From contig DASXZY010000008.1 in NCBI GenBank assembly GCA_036501625.1, positions 1-64,000 on the forward strand: DNA of 64,000 nucleotides, written 5' to 3'. The position numbers were made by a program, and so were the translations under genes. The notes below the pieces were generated by a model. That model saw only the letters and a list, made by a program, of their open reading frames with translations, was not told the DNA's origin and made no database searches. Positions 17,257 to 25,391 of this stretch are shown one piece after another; within the stretch, counting starts at the first letter, position 1, and each line of letters opens with the position of its first letter. The stretch comes from Palsa-1400 sp036501625. Lineage in GTDB: Bacteria > Verrucomicrobiota > Verrucomicrobiia > Limisphaerales > Palsa-1400.

Positions 17257-17974
17257 AAACCACCTCCACTGGTTCGCGGACTTCCGGCTCGAAGAGAGTC
17301 GTGCGCCGCCGGTCGAACACGCGGAATCCGTAGCGCGAGTAGGCCACTTCGGGGCGGCGCTTTTGGCAGGAGAAAAAAGCGCCGTAACATTGCTTGACGC
17401 CAATTTCGCGAATGCGCCGCTCATAATATTCCCACAACCGGCGGCCCAGAACGTGGCCCCGATGCCGCTGATCCAATTGAATATGCAAGTGAGCCGCGTT
17501 GCGCGGATGCCGCGGCTGCTCTCTGCAACCGGCTGTCAACAACCAACGGATAAATTGACGGCTGCGCGGATGCCCGCGGTAATGGCCGGCGGCCAGCCGC
17601 AGCAGCATCTTCAGCGTCGTGCGAAATCCACACCGCGCCAGGACCAAGCCAAAACGCGGCCGCACCGAACCCAGGAGATAGCCGACCACCTGGTTTTGCT
17701 CCTCCGCCACCGTCACCCATTCCGGTTCGTAATCCAGATAGGGACGCGTGAAAAGTTCGGCAAAAAGATCGTGATCCTGAAAAAGCGGGTCCACTTTGCC
17801 GCCCAGGAAACCGGTTTCGCAGCAGAGGCGGCAAATGGCGGCACGATCCGTTTTCTGATAGGGGCGGAGTCGAATTTCCGCGACGGCATCCGGCTTGGCC
17901 GGGGCTTCCCATTCGGCGGACGCAATCGCGGCGCCGCCCAGCGCTAGAAAATTGTTATGCTCAACGTTCCCCAT
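17237..17974 (-). CDS. GNAT-family N-acetyltransferase
   Basis: A 245-residue protein of the GNAT fold, which transfers an acyl group from acyl-CoA to an amine or other acceptor. IRLRPYQKTDRAAICRLCCET begins the domain near residue 33. WVTVAEEQNQVVGYLLGS gives the central strands, and HLHIQLDQRHRGHVLGRRLWEYY holds the acyl-CoA loop, in the usual R/Q-x-x-G-x-G/A position (QRHRGHVLG). The C-terminus has YSRYGFRVFDRRRTTLFEP, a typical final strand pair. The start is uncertain: ATG 17974 is preferred, but the frame opens at 18028. It is cotranscribed with the sulfotransferase, so it may modify the same product. Confidence 0.8.
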   Translation of the reverse strand: MGNVEHNNFLALGGAAIASAEWEAPAKPDAVAEIRLRPYQKTDRAAICRLCCETGFLGGKVDPLFQDHDLFAELFTRPYLDYEPEWVTVAEEQNQVVGYLLGSVRPRFGLVLARCGFRTTLKMLLRLAAGHYRGHPRSRQFIRWLLTAGCREQPRHPRNAAHLHIQLDQRHRGHVLGRRLWEYYERRIREIGVKQCYGAFFSCQKRRPEVAYSRYGFRVFDRRRTTLFEPEVREPVEVVCVCKNL

Positions 17975-18052
17975 TTGGCGATTCGTGAAACACCCGGCGC
18001 CTGCCATGAGCGGGGGGACCGATCTCACCGCACGCGCTGTCGCGAATCTTGG

Positions 18053-19072
18053 TTAGACTATTCCACCGGATGCCGAATCTGTCAAATTTGCCGCCGATTG
18101 CCGAAGCCGCCGCAGGGAAATTCCGCTCCCAGCCAGCGCGAAAAAACCGGCCAGCGCGGGCGGCAGTGTCAACGCTACAAACGACACCAGCGAGAAACTG
18201 GCCGCCGGCGCCTTGTCGATTCCGCAAAAGCCGAGGAAGCCCGCCACGAATAGCTGGAACAATCCCGCTCCGGCCGGCGCCGCCGGGACACACACCGCAA
18301 GATAACCCGCCACGAAGACGCCCAGGCCGGCCGCCAGCGGGAGTTGAATGTGACAAGCGCGCAGCAGAACCAGAATCGCGGCCGCCTGCACTGCCAGTTT
18401 CAACAGCGACAAAACCATGACGGGCGCGAGAACGCGGGCGCGAACCAACCCGCGCGTGCCAGCGGCCATATTGTCAAAAAACAACTTAATCCGCCCAAGA
18501 ATTCCAGGCCGGGAATCTGTCGCCGGAGAGCGCCGCAGAAACACGGCCCCTGCCGCCGCGATGCCGGCCAGCACGAGGACAGCTAGAAAATTTCTGGCGC
18601 GCAGGACCTCCGGCGGCAGCGGCGCGGCAAAGCTCAACGCCGTCGTTCCAACCACCAGCCACAAACCATCCCACAGCCGCTCCACGATTAACGAAGGCGC
18701 CAGCGCCGCCACGCTCGCGCGCAGCCAGCGCCCGGCCAGGAGAATGCGCGCCACGCAGCCAACATGGAGAGGAAGGACGTCGTTGGCGAAGCGCCCGCCG
18801 AGAACGGCTCGCGCGGCCTTCCAAAACGGCAGCCGCCCCACTGGCCGCAGCAGAAATTGCCATTCCCATGCCACGCACAAATACGCCGCCAGCGCCAGCG
18901 CGCCGCCAACCGCCAGGAGCCACACATTCAGCCCCGCCAGCGATCGCAGAAACGGGCGGAGCGGCAGTTTGTGAAACACCCGCCAGAGGCACGCCAGCCC
19001 AATCGCGTAACTGGCGGCGGCTTCGATCACGATTGCGAGCGGCCGGTTTTTCTTTGGCGCATTCACACGCAA
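18053..19072 (-). CDS. Lysylphosphatidylglycerol synthase-type flippase-like membrane protein
   Basis: A 339-residue integral membrane protein with about eight hydrophobic segments, resembling the UPF0104/AglD/YbhN family related to the flippase domain of MprF. Recognisable parts are WEWQFLLRPVGRLPFWKAARAVL, GGRFANDVLPLHVGCVARILLA and PSLIVERLWDGLWLVVG, plus VPAAPAGAGLFQLFVAGFL near the end, where the family usually has a 'P.G.G..E' stretch. Such proteins are thought to move lipids or glycolipids across the inner membrane. It is the first gene of the minus-strand run leading to the acetyltransferase, sulfotransferase and MMPL genes, 78 bases upstream of the acetyltransferase. Confidence 0.85.
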   Translation of the reverse strand: MRVNAPKKNRPLAIVIEAAASYAIGLACLWRVFHKLPLRPFLRSLAGLNVWLLAVGGALALAAYLCVAWEWQFLLRPVGRLPFWKAARAVLGGRFANDVLPLHVGCVARILLAGRWLRASVAALAPSLIVERLWDGLWLVVGTTALSFAAPLPPEVLRARNFLAVLVLAGIAAAGAVFLRRSPATDSRPGILGRIKLFFDNMAAGTRGLVRARVLAPVMVLSLLKLAVQAAAILVLLRACHIQLPLAAGLGVFVAGYLAVCVPAAPAGAGLFQLFVAGFLGFCGIDKAPAASFSLVSFVALTLPPALAGFFALAGSGISLRRLRQSAANLTDSASGGIV

Positions 19073-19144
19073 AAAGTACCCCAGTTGCGCCGGGCGTGAA
19101 ATGGTTTAGTTTACAAATGCTTCCCCCCAGAAGACGCGCAACAA

Positions 19145-20263
19145 ATGCAAAAGCATGGGGAATCCACGGCGTCCGCGCGGATTGAATCGAGCGGCTCGGA
19201 AGTTCTGCTCAAGGTGGGGGGAACGTGGCGGCTGGCAGAGGAGCTTCCCCGCCTGCCGCCGCTGGATGCGAAATTCGAGCGTCTCAAAGTCGTGCCCGAC
19301 AAGTTGGAATGTGCGGACAGTTCCCTGGCGGTTTTTCTTTGGCGTGCGCGCAGGTGGTGCCATGAACGCCAGGCCGTCATGGACGTCAGCGCATTGCCGA
19401 AGGAGTTGCGGGAATTGTTCCGGCAGATTTCCGAAAGCGAAGAACGGGCGGCCGACATTGCGCCCCGGCCGGCCGAACCGCGCCCGATCCGCAAACTCGC
19501 GCGCGCCGCCGTCGTCCGCGCGATGGAGCCGGTCCGGTTCGTGGGAGACTGCGCGATCGCGGCGGTCGAAATTCCGGCCCGCCCGCGCCAATTTTCATGG
19601 AGGGATTTCGTGAGCGAAATGGCGGGCGCCGGCCCAAAGGCGCTGCCGATCATTGGATTGCTGAGCTTCCTCATCGGGCTGACCTTTGCTTACGAAACAT
19701 CCCTGCAACTGCAAAAGTTCGGGGCAGATGCTTTCGTCGTTGAGGCTCTGGGACTGGCGGTGGTGCGGCAGTGCAGCCCGCTGATCGCGGCGCTGGTGCT
19801 GGCGGGGAGAACGGGGGCGGCTTTTGCAGCGCGCATCGCCAACATGAAATTGGGCGGCGAACTCGACGCGCTGGAACTTACCGGCGTGTCGCCGATTTCT
19901 TATCTGGTGCTGCCGCGCGTGGCGGCGCTGGTGCTGATCATGCCGCTCATTACACTTTACTCGGATTTGTTCGGTGTGCTGGGCGGCATGGTCATTTCCG
20001 TGGCCAAGACTGGACTTTCCGCGGCTGGATTTTGGGTGCAACTCCAGGGTTCGGTTTCGCTCCAGGATGTGCTGGTCGGAACTCTCAAAGGACTCGTCTT
20101 CGGTTTGGTCGTCGCGTTGGCGGGCACCCTCCGCGGGCTGCAAAGCGAGCGGAGTTCGATTGGGGTCGGGCGCGCGGTCACGTCGGCAGTCGTCACGGGC
20201 GTGGCGGGCATCATCTCGGCGGATGCCCTGCTCGCGCCGATTCTCAAAAACTTGAATTTTTAA
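19145..20263 (+). CDS. mlaE: MlaE-type ABC transporter permease with N-terminal STAS-like domain
   Basis: A 372-residue inner-membrane permease of the Mla/PqiA-Yeb lipid-trafficking class. The N-terminal 110 residues (EVLLKVGGTWRLAEELPRLPP and so on) resemble a STAS-like domain fused to MlaE in many bacteria. The membrane part starts near residue 160: LPIIGLLSFLIGLTFAYETSLQLQKFGAD, then LAGRTGAAFAARIANMKLGGELDAL and the GVSPISYLVLPRVAAL motif typical of MlaE. The next gene is its ATPase, 4 bases on. Together they probably move phospholipids between the membranes. Confidence 0.93.
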   Translation: MQKHGESTASARIESSGSEVLLKVGGTWRLAEELPRLPPLDAKFERLKVVPDKLECADSSLAVFLWRARRWCHERQAVMDVSALPKELRELFRQISESEERAADIAPRPAEPRPIRKLARAAVVRAMEPVRFVGDCAIAAVEIPARPRQFSWRDFVSEMAGAGPKALPIIGLLSFLIGLTFAYETSLQLQKFGADAFVVEALGLAVVRQCSPLIAALVLAGRTGAAFAARIANMKLGGELDALELTGVSPISYLVLPRVAALVLIMPLITLYSDLFGVLGGMVISVAKTGLSAAGFWVQLQGSVSLQDVLVGTLKGLVFGLVVALAGTLRGLQSERSSIGVGRAVTSAVVTGVAGIISADALLAPILKNLNF

Positions 20264-20267
20264 TGCG

Positions 20268-21041
20268 ATGAGCGCGGCCAGCACCCAACCGGTCCTTGAA
20301 GTCAACAATCTGGAATGTCGTTACGATGAAACGGTCATTCTCCAGAACGTCAGCTTTGCCGTGGCGCCGCGCGAGATTTTCTTTGTGGCCGGGCGCAGCG
20401 GTTGCGGCAAAACCACTTTGATGCGGCACCTGGTCGGATTGCAGGCGCCGGCCAAGGGACGCATCGTTTATTTCGGCAAAGATTTCACGGCGGCCAATTC
20501 GTCCGAGCGGCGGCAGTCGCGCCCCTTTGGCGTCCTCCTGCAAAACAACGCGCTCTGGACGGACATGACGCTGGCGGAAAACATTTCGCTTCCGCTGATG
20601 CTCCATACCGATCTTTCGCGCGAGACCCGCCGGGAAATCATCGCGCTCAAGTTGGCCCAGGTCGGGTTGGCGGAATGCCAGGATCGGTTCCCGCGCGAAC
20701 TGAGCGGCGGCATGTGCAAACGCGCCGCGCTGGCCCGCGCGCTGGCATTGGAACCATCCATCCTGTTCTTTGACGAACCCACCGCGGGCCTGGACCCGAT
20801 CATGGCCCGGCAGATTGACGGGCTGATCATCCAAGTCCGCCAAACCACCGGCGCGACGGTCATCGTGGTCTCGCATTCGCTCTCGAGCATCTTTCATATT
20901 GCCGATCGCATGATTCTGCTTGACCCGGAAACCAGGGGCATCATCGCGGAAGGAGCGCCGGCCGAATTGGCGGCTTCCGGCGGCGACCCGCGCGTGCAGG
21001 AATTCCTGGGTGAGATGCCCCGATCGAAAGGCCGCCCGTGA
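20268..21041 (+). CDS. mlaF: MlaF-type ABC transporter ATPase
   Basis: A 257-residue ABC ATPase that drives lipid transport with the MlaE permease. Walker A GRSGCGKT is at residues 42-49, the Q-loop near LLQNNALW (91-98), the signature LSGGM at 145-149, and Walker B ILFFDEPTAGLDP from residue 165. The H-loop is in VIVVSHSLSSI. The form LSGGMxKRAALARALA is characteristic of the Mla branch. The downstream MCE gene overlaps by 4 bp (GTGA), so the operon is translationally coupled. Confidence 0.95.
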   Translation: MSAASTQPVLEVNNLECRYDETVILQNVSFAVAPREIFFVAGRSGCGKTTLMRHLVGLQAPAKGRIVYFGKDFTAANSSERRQSRPFGVLLQNNALWTDMTLAENISLPLMLHTDLSRETRREIIALKLAQVGLAECQDRFPRELSGGMCKRAALARALALEPSILFFDEPTAGLDPIMARQIDGLIIQVRQTTGATVIVVSHSLSSIFHIADRMILLDPETRGIIAEGAPAELAASGGDPRVQEFLGEMPRSKGRP

Positions 21042-22030
21042 AAATCCACGCCAATCCGCTCATGCTGGGCGCTTTCATTTTGGGCGCGTGCGCGCTGGCG
21101 GTGGCGTCCTTTCTGGCGTTTGGTTCGAGCGCGCTGTTCCGCCATGTGGGGCGCTTTATGATTTACATACCCGATTCCGCCGAAGGAATCCGCATTGGAA
21201 CGGTCGTCAATCTTCAGGGAGTCCGCGCGGGGCAGGTCGAGAACGTGCATGTTCTTTATGACAGCGGCGCGCGAAAGCCATTCGTCGCGGTGCGCTGCCG
21301 CATTACGGAGAATCTGGCCAGCGGCGCGGACGGCCAGCCCATCCGGCTGACGGAGGACAAAGTCATCCGGCAATGGATTTCTGACGGAATGTTCGCGCAG
21401 GTCGCGACGGCGGGCATCGTTGGCGCGAAGTTCATTGAACTGGGCTTTCATCCTTCATCGACTGAAGCCTCGCCGTCCGTCCTGCCCAAACAGCCTCTGC
21501 CGGTCGTGCCGCTCGGGCCTTCCAAGATGACCGAAATGACGGACAACGTGGCCGGCGTGCTGGCGCATTTGCGGGAAACAGATTTCCCCGGCGCGGTCCG
21601 GCAGGCCGAGGATGCGCTGGCATCGGCCCGGCGGCAAATTGACCAGTTGCAGACCAACCGGTTGACGGACAATTTCTCGTCGGCGGCGGCATCGGTGGGG
21701 CAATTCGTCAAGTCGGAGGAATTGCATGGCGCGGTGGCGCATATTCAAGGGGCCGCGGCGGACCTGCAGAAGTTGATCGGCAATCTCGACGCGCGCGTGC
21801 CGGAATTGGCCACCAACCTGAACGCGACCCTGGCCGCGACGAGCCAGACGGCGGGCGATCTTCGCGATTTTCTGTCGCTGCGCAATCAGTTGGGGGAGCA
21901 AACGCGGCAATTGATGGAGCAATTTGACGAGACCGCGCGCGACATCCAACAACTGACGGATTTTCTGGACCGCCATCCCAACGCGCTCATCACCGGCCGC
22001 GCCGCCGCGCCGCCGCCTTCCCGAAAATGA
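21038..22030 (+). CDS. mlaD: MlaD/MCE-domain lipid-binding protein
   Basis: A 330-residue protein anchored by one N-terminal helix (LMLGAFILGACALAVASFLAFG), with the rest in the periplasm. One MCE domain covers about residues 38-145: FMIYIPDSAEGIRIGTVVNLQGVRAGQVENV is the usual opening. The remaining 150 residues are helical with heptad-like spacing (LRETDFPGAVRQAEDALASARRQIDQL) and probably form a needle or coiled coil. MCE proteins assemble as hexamers that shuttle phospholipids between inner and outer membrane. The GTG start overlaps the ATPase stop. Confidence 0.93.
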   Translation: MKIHANPLMLGAFILGACALAVASFLAFGSSALFRHVGRFMIYIPDSAEGIRIGTVVNLQGVRAGQVENVHVLYDSGARKPFVAVRCRITENLASGADGQPIRLTEDKVIRQWISDGMFAQVATAGIVGAKFIELGFHPSSTEASPSVLPKQPLPVVPLGPSKMTEMTDNVAGVLAHLRETDFPGAVRQAEDALASARRQIDQLQTNRLTDNFSSAAASVGQFVKSEELHGAVAHIQGAAADLQKLIGNLDARVPELATNLNATLAATSQTAGDLRDFLSLRNQLGEQTRQLMEQFDETARDIQQLTDFLDRHPNALITGRAAAPPPSRK

Positions 22031-22647
22031 AATTCCTGCGTCCTGCTTTTTTAGGCGCGGCCGTGGCTGTGTTTGCCACGGGATGTCTTTCGCTCAAACC
22101 AGCCCAGGATCAGGAGCGGCATTACATTCTCGCGGCGGCGCCCGCCCATCGCGCCGAAACGAATCGGTCGCGCGCCGTCATCAGTCTCCGGCCGGTGGAT
22201 GTGGCGCGGTATCTTCGAGGCTTGGATATCGCCATCCGTACGGGCCAAAACGAGATCACCTACCCGTTGAACGAGCGTTGGGCAGAGCCGCTGGACGACG
22301 GCATCCGGCGCGTGCTGGCGGAAGACCTTGGCGCCTCGCCCGCGGTGCGAGAGGTTCTGACCGAGCAGCCCGCGCCTCCGGGGCATCCTGTCTATGCTAT
22401 TTATGTGCGGGTGCTCGCGTGCGAAGGCGTTTGGAACACGCGCGGCCCCGGCTCCATCGCTTTCAAGGCCGAATGGCAAATCATCCAATCCGGCCCGCCC
22501 GAAACAATCATCGACCAGGGCGTTTTTCAAGACGGCGTCATTGCCTGGACGGCCGGGGATTACGGCCAGCTTGCGTCGCGGCTGGATGGAGTGCTGGGCC
22601 ATTTTGCCGATGCGATTGTTGCCGCGCTTGCCCGCCACGGCAAATAG
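22027..22647 (+). CDS. PqiC-like ABC-transport auxiliary lipoprotein
   Basis: A 206-residue lipoprotein. MKFLRPAFLGAAVAVFATGC ends in lipobox ATGC with Cys20 as the lipidation site. The mature part fits the ABC-type transport auxiliary family (PqiC/YmbA, DUF330): RHYILAAAP near the start, IGLRPV-like ISLRPVDVARYLRGLDIAIRTGQNEI, WAEPLDDGIRRVLAEDL, and a C-terminal helix. PqiC is an outer-membrane partner of the PqiB MCE tunnel. Its presence with an MlaE-type permease makes this a mixed Mla/Pqi operon. The start overlaps the MCE stop (ATGA). Confidence 0.9.
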   Translation: MKFLRPAFLGAAVAVFATGCLSLKPAQDQERHYILAAAPAHRAETNRSRAVISLRPVDVARYLRGLDIAIRTGQNEITYPLNERWAEPLDDGIRRVLAEDLGASPAVREVLTEQPAPPGHPVYAIYVRVLACEGVWNTRGPGSIAFKAEWQIIQSGPPETIIDQGVFQDGVIAWTAGDYGQLASRLDGVLGHFADAIVAALARHGK

Positions 22648-22657
22648 CCGGCGCATC

Positions 22658-22897
22658 TCAGGGCGCGTTGCCGGCGATCATGGATTGGGTCGCGCGGATG
22701 ACGACGAGCGAGTGAAACAGGTTCCGCGCGAGGAATTGATTCAGCCGCGCGGATTGTTCCGGTGTCAACACATCTTGCGCCTGCCGCACGATGCTGCCGT
22801 TCAAGTCTTCCATGTCCTGCTGATAGGCGTCGAGTTTCTCCGGCGAGAAGTTGCCCTGCCAGTTCTCGAAATCCAATTTGGACGTGTCGGCGATGTT
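22658..22897 (-). pseudogene. 3' remnant of a gene, truncated at its 5' end
   Basis: A 79-codon open segment with no start codon of its own except a poor TTG at 22876; a stop codon closes the frame upstream. It encodes LDFENWQGNFSPEKLDAYQ and then QDVLTPEQSARLNQFLARNL, a helical pattern like the C-terminal end of sigma-factor-linked or regulatory proteins seen in Verrucomicrobia ('LTPEQ...F' segments). It begins about 25 bases after the stop of the upstream PQQ-type gene on the same strand. It looks like the tail of a gene whose front part was deleted. The parent family is not certain. Confidence 0.5.
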
Positions 22898-22924
22898 TCA
22901 AGAAATTTTTCGGGCCCGAGCCGG

Positions 22925-24154
22925 TCAATCCAATGTGTAGAGAGCAACGGAATTCTGGTCTTCGATGAACAGCTTGCCGCCGGCCAGCACAGGCTCGGCG
23001 TAGGTGGCCGTGTCGGCGACTTTGATGCTCGCGAGTTCGGTGTAGGCTTTGTCGCTTGGCTCAAAGACGATGAGATGCGATTTGGCGGTGAGCGCGACCA
23101 GCGCCGAGCCGGCATCGACGATGGATCCAAATCCCCCGCGCACGGTGGGATCGGTCCAGTCCATCTGGCCGGTTTTGGCGTTGAGGCAATAGAAACCCGC
23201 CTTGTCGGACAGGCCGAAGAGCAGGCCGTCTTTCAAGACCGGCGTGCTGAAGCGGGGCGAAATATCTTTGTTGGACCAGAGCGGCTTGGCGGCATACGTG
23301 TCCCCTTGTTTTTCAAGCCGCACCGCGAACGTGCCGCGGCCGACGCCGGTGTAAATAATAGTTTGACCGTCGATGATCGGCGTGGCGCAGTTGGCTCCGC
23401 CCATGCCGGAAGGCGCGAAGGGCGTTTCCCAAACCAGTTTGCCAGACGCCGGATCGATGGCCACGACGCGCTTGTCCGTTTGTGTGACAATCAGCCTGGC
23501 ATCGCCAGCGGTCATGACGACGGGAGAGGCGTAGGAGGGGCCGTCGCCGTCCCATTTCCATTTCTCATCGCCGGTGGATAAATCATAAGCGGCCACGACG
23601 CCGTTGGTTGGCCCGCCCAATTGCGCGATGCAAAGGCCGTTGAGCACGAGTGGAGACATGGAGGTAAAAAATTGCGGCCAGCCATGAACGTCGTTCTTGC
23701 GCCAGAGCAATTTTCCGTCGGCGGCATCCAAGCAGGACAGCGTGCCGCGCACTCCCAGAGTGACGACCTTGCCTTCCGCCACCGTCGGAGAACTGCGCGG
23801 GCCGGGGTGCCGCGCGGCGGGGCCGTTGATGACCAGCACCTCGTATTTGTTGCTCCAGATGGCGTTGCCGGCGGCGGCGTCCAGACATTCGAGAACTTCG
23901 TTATCGTCCTGGCGGAAGAACACGTACAATTTGCCCCCCGCGAGCGCGGGAGTGGCATCGGCCTGGCCAACGGCGACCTTCCATTTTTGATGAAGTTCCT
24001 TGGGCCATACTTTGGGCGCGGTGAAATCGGAGGCTTTGTCGTCCCGATTCGGCCCGCGCCATTGGGGCCAATCCTGGGCCGTCGCGGATGCGCCGAGGCC
24101 CAGGAGAACAACGCCCGAGAGGAGAGAAACCGCGTGTCGAGAACAAAAATTCAT
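22925..24154 (-). CDS. Secreted PQQ/BamB-like beta-propeller protein
   Basis: A 409-residue exported protein. The signal peptide is MNFCSRHAVSLLSGVVLLGLGASATA, and the mature start QDWPQWRGPNRDDKA is characteristic of a large planctomycete/verrucomicrobial family of PQQ-like propellers. Repeated 'G..... LD..TG...W' blades run through the protein: GKLYVFFRQDDNEVLECLDA, LSCLDAADGKLLWRK, VVAYDLSTGDEKWKW and FYCLNAKTGQMDW. No PQQ cofactor residues or heme site were seen, so it is probably a binding or scaffold propeller rather than a dehydrogenase. It stands alone, divergent from the methyltransferase. Confidence 0.9.
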   Translation of the reverse strand: MNFCSRHAVSLLSGVVLLGLGASATAQDWPQWRGPNRDDKASDFTAPKVWPKELHQKWKVAVGQADATPALAGGKLYVFFRQDDNEVLECLDAAAGNAIWSNKYEVLVINGPAARHPGPRSSPTVAEGKVVTLGVRGTLSCLDAADGKLLWRKNDVHGWPQFFTSMSPLVLNGLCIAQLGGPTNGVVAAYDLSTGDEKWKWDGDGPSYASPVVMTAGDARLIVTQTDKRVVAIDPASGKLVWETPFAPSGMGGANCATPIIDGQTIIYTGVGRGTFAVRLEKQGDTYAAKPLWSNKDISPRFSTPVLKDGLLFGLSDKAGFYCLNAKTGQMDWTDPTVRGGFGSIVDAGSALVALTAKSHLIVFEPSDKAYTELASIKVADTATYAEPVLAGGKLFIEDQNSVALYTLD

Positions 24155-24281
24155 ATTACAGCTTTTGTTGGATTATTGACGTTACAATATGCCTGCTCAG
24201 GGGCTTTGGCAAGCGAAAGGCCTGGATTGCACCGAGAAGCTGTGATTGCGCCCTCCGGCGGGAAATCCTATACTGCGGGGC

Positions 24282-24971
24282 ATGGCGACCGAGCAGGCCC
24301 AGCGCCATTACCTTGGCGGCGCGGGGCGTGATTATCATAAGGTCAAACGCGGCGTGCCGGAGCAAGCCCTCCCCTGGGTGGCCGCGCTCCGGGCGCGCAA
24401 GTTCGCGCCCAAAATCAGGGCGCGGGACGTGGCGCTCGAATATGGGGTGGGCGCGGGCTGGAATCTGGCGGGGCTGCGCTGCGAACGGAAGATTGGCTTT
24501 GATGTGTCCGAGTTTCTGGAGCCTTCGCTCCGCGCGCTGGGCATTGAGTTCGTGGCGGATACACATGCCCTGCCTGACGCGCTCGCGGACGTGGTCATTT
24601 GCCATCACACGCTCGAACACGTCATGAATCCGCCGGATGCGCTGACGGAAATGCGGCGGCTTCTCAAGCCGGGAGGGCGGCTGCTGTTGCATGTCCCACT
24701 GGAGCGCGAGGAAAAGTATCAGAGCTTCAATCCCGCTGAGCCGAATCATCATCTTTACTCGTGGAACGTTCAGACGCTGGGCAATCTTGTCCAAGAGTGC
24801 GGCTTCCAGGTGGCGGGAGCGGGCATTGGGGAATTCGGCTACGCGCGGTTCGCGGCGGTCTGGGCGAGCCGGCTCCATCTGGGCGAGTTCGGATTCCGCT
24901 GCGCGCGCCGAATGCTGCATTGGCTCGTGCCAGCTTTTGAAGTGCGGCTGACCGCCATCAAACCAAAGTAA
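24282..24971 (+). CDS. Class I SAM-dependent methyltransferase
   Basis: A 229-residue cytoplasmic enzyme. The SAM-binding motif I reads VALEYGVGAGWNLAGL near residue 50, with the acidic residue of motif II in IGFDVS. The methyltransf_11 signature DVVICHHTLEHVMNPPDALTEMRRLLKPGGRLLLHVP follows at about residue 100. The ATG at 24282 is preferred to the TTG 12 codons upstream because the family begins near HYLGGAGRDYH. The HYLGG...Y and SFNPAEPNHHLYSW segments suggest the group acting on sugars or lipid-linked intermediates, but the substrate is unknown. It is followed after 9 bases by the EVE gene. Confidence 0.88.
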   Translation: MATEQAQRHYLGGAGRDYHKVKRGVPEQALPWVAALRARKFAPKIRARDVALEYGVGAGWNLAGLRCERKIGFDVSEFLEPSLRALGIEFVADTHALPDALADVVICHHTLEHVMNPPDALTEMRRLLKPGGRLLLHVPLEREEKYQSFNPAEPNHHLYSWNVQTLGNLVQECGFQVAGAGIGEFGYARFAAVWASRLHLGEFGFRCARRMLHWLVPAFEVRLTAIKPK

Positions 24972-24980
24972 ACAATAAAT

Positions 24981-25388
24981 ATGAACCATTGGATCGTCAA
25001 ACAGGAGCCGGAAGATTACGGCTGGCCGGCGTTTTTGAAAGATGGGCATGCGGCCTGGACGGGCGTCCGCAGTTTCGCCGGGCGCAAAAATCTGCGCGCG
25101 ATGGCCAAGGGCGACTCCGTTTTCTACTACCACACCGGCGATGAAAAGCAGATCGTCGGCCTGGCGCGCGTTTCCCGGGCGGCTTACACGGACCCGACGG
25201 CGGATGAGGGCGACTGGTCCTGCGTGGACCTGGCGCCTGTCAAGACGCTGGCCCGCCCGGTCACGCTGGAAGCGATCAAGAAGGACGCCGTTGTCAAACA
25301 TACAGAACTGGTCCGGCAGTCCCGCCTTTCAGTCTCGCCCCTGACTCAGGAGCAATTTGACCGGCTCATGAAAATGGCGGGCGATTAG
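24981..25388 (+). CDS. EVE-domain protein
   Basis: A 135-residue protein that is a single EVE domain, a PUA/YTH-like fold proposed to bind modified bases. The start MNHWIVKQEPEDYGW and the segments WTGVRSFAGRKNLRAMAKGDSVFYYHTGDEKQIVGLARV and VDLAPVKTLARPVTL are hallmark sequences of the family. Typical length is 130-150, so it is complete. Such proteins occur in many bacteria, sometimes near defence genes; here the neighbours are a methyltransferase and a DUF2723 gene, with only 3 bases to the convergent end of the latter. Confidence 0.93.
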   Translation: MNHWIVKQEPEDYGWPAFLKDGHAAWTGVRSFAGRKNLRAMAKGDSVFYYHTGDEKQIVGLARVSRAAYTDPTADEGDWSCVDLAPVKTLARPVTLEAIKKDAVVKHTELVRQSRLSVSPLTQEQFDRLMKMAGD

Positions 25389-25391
25389 CCG

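Noticed and set aside
22394..23581. A 395-codon plus-strand frame across the PqiC-like and PQQ genes
   Set aside because: It runs antisense to the PQQ propeller and out of frame with the lipoprotein, with no motif.
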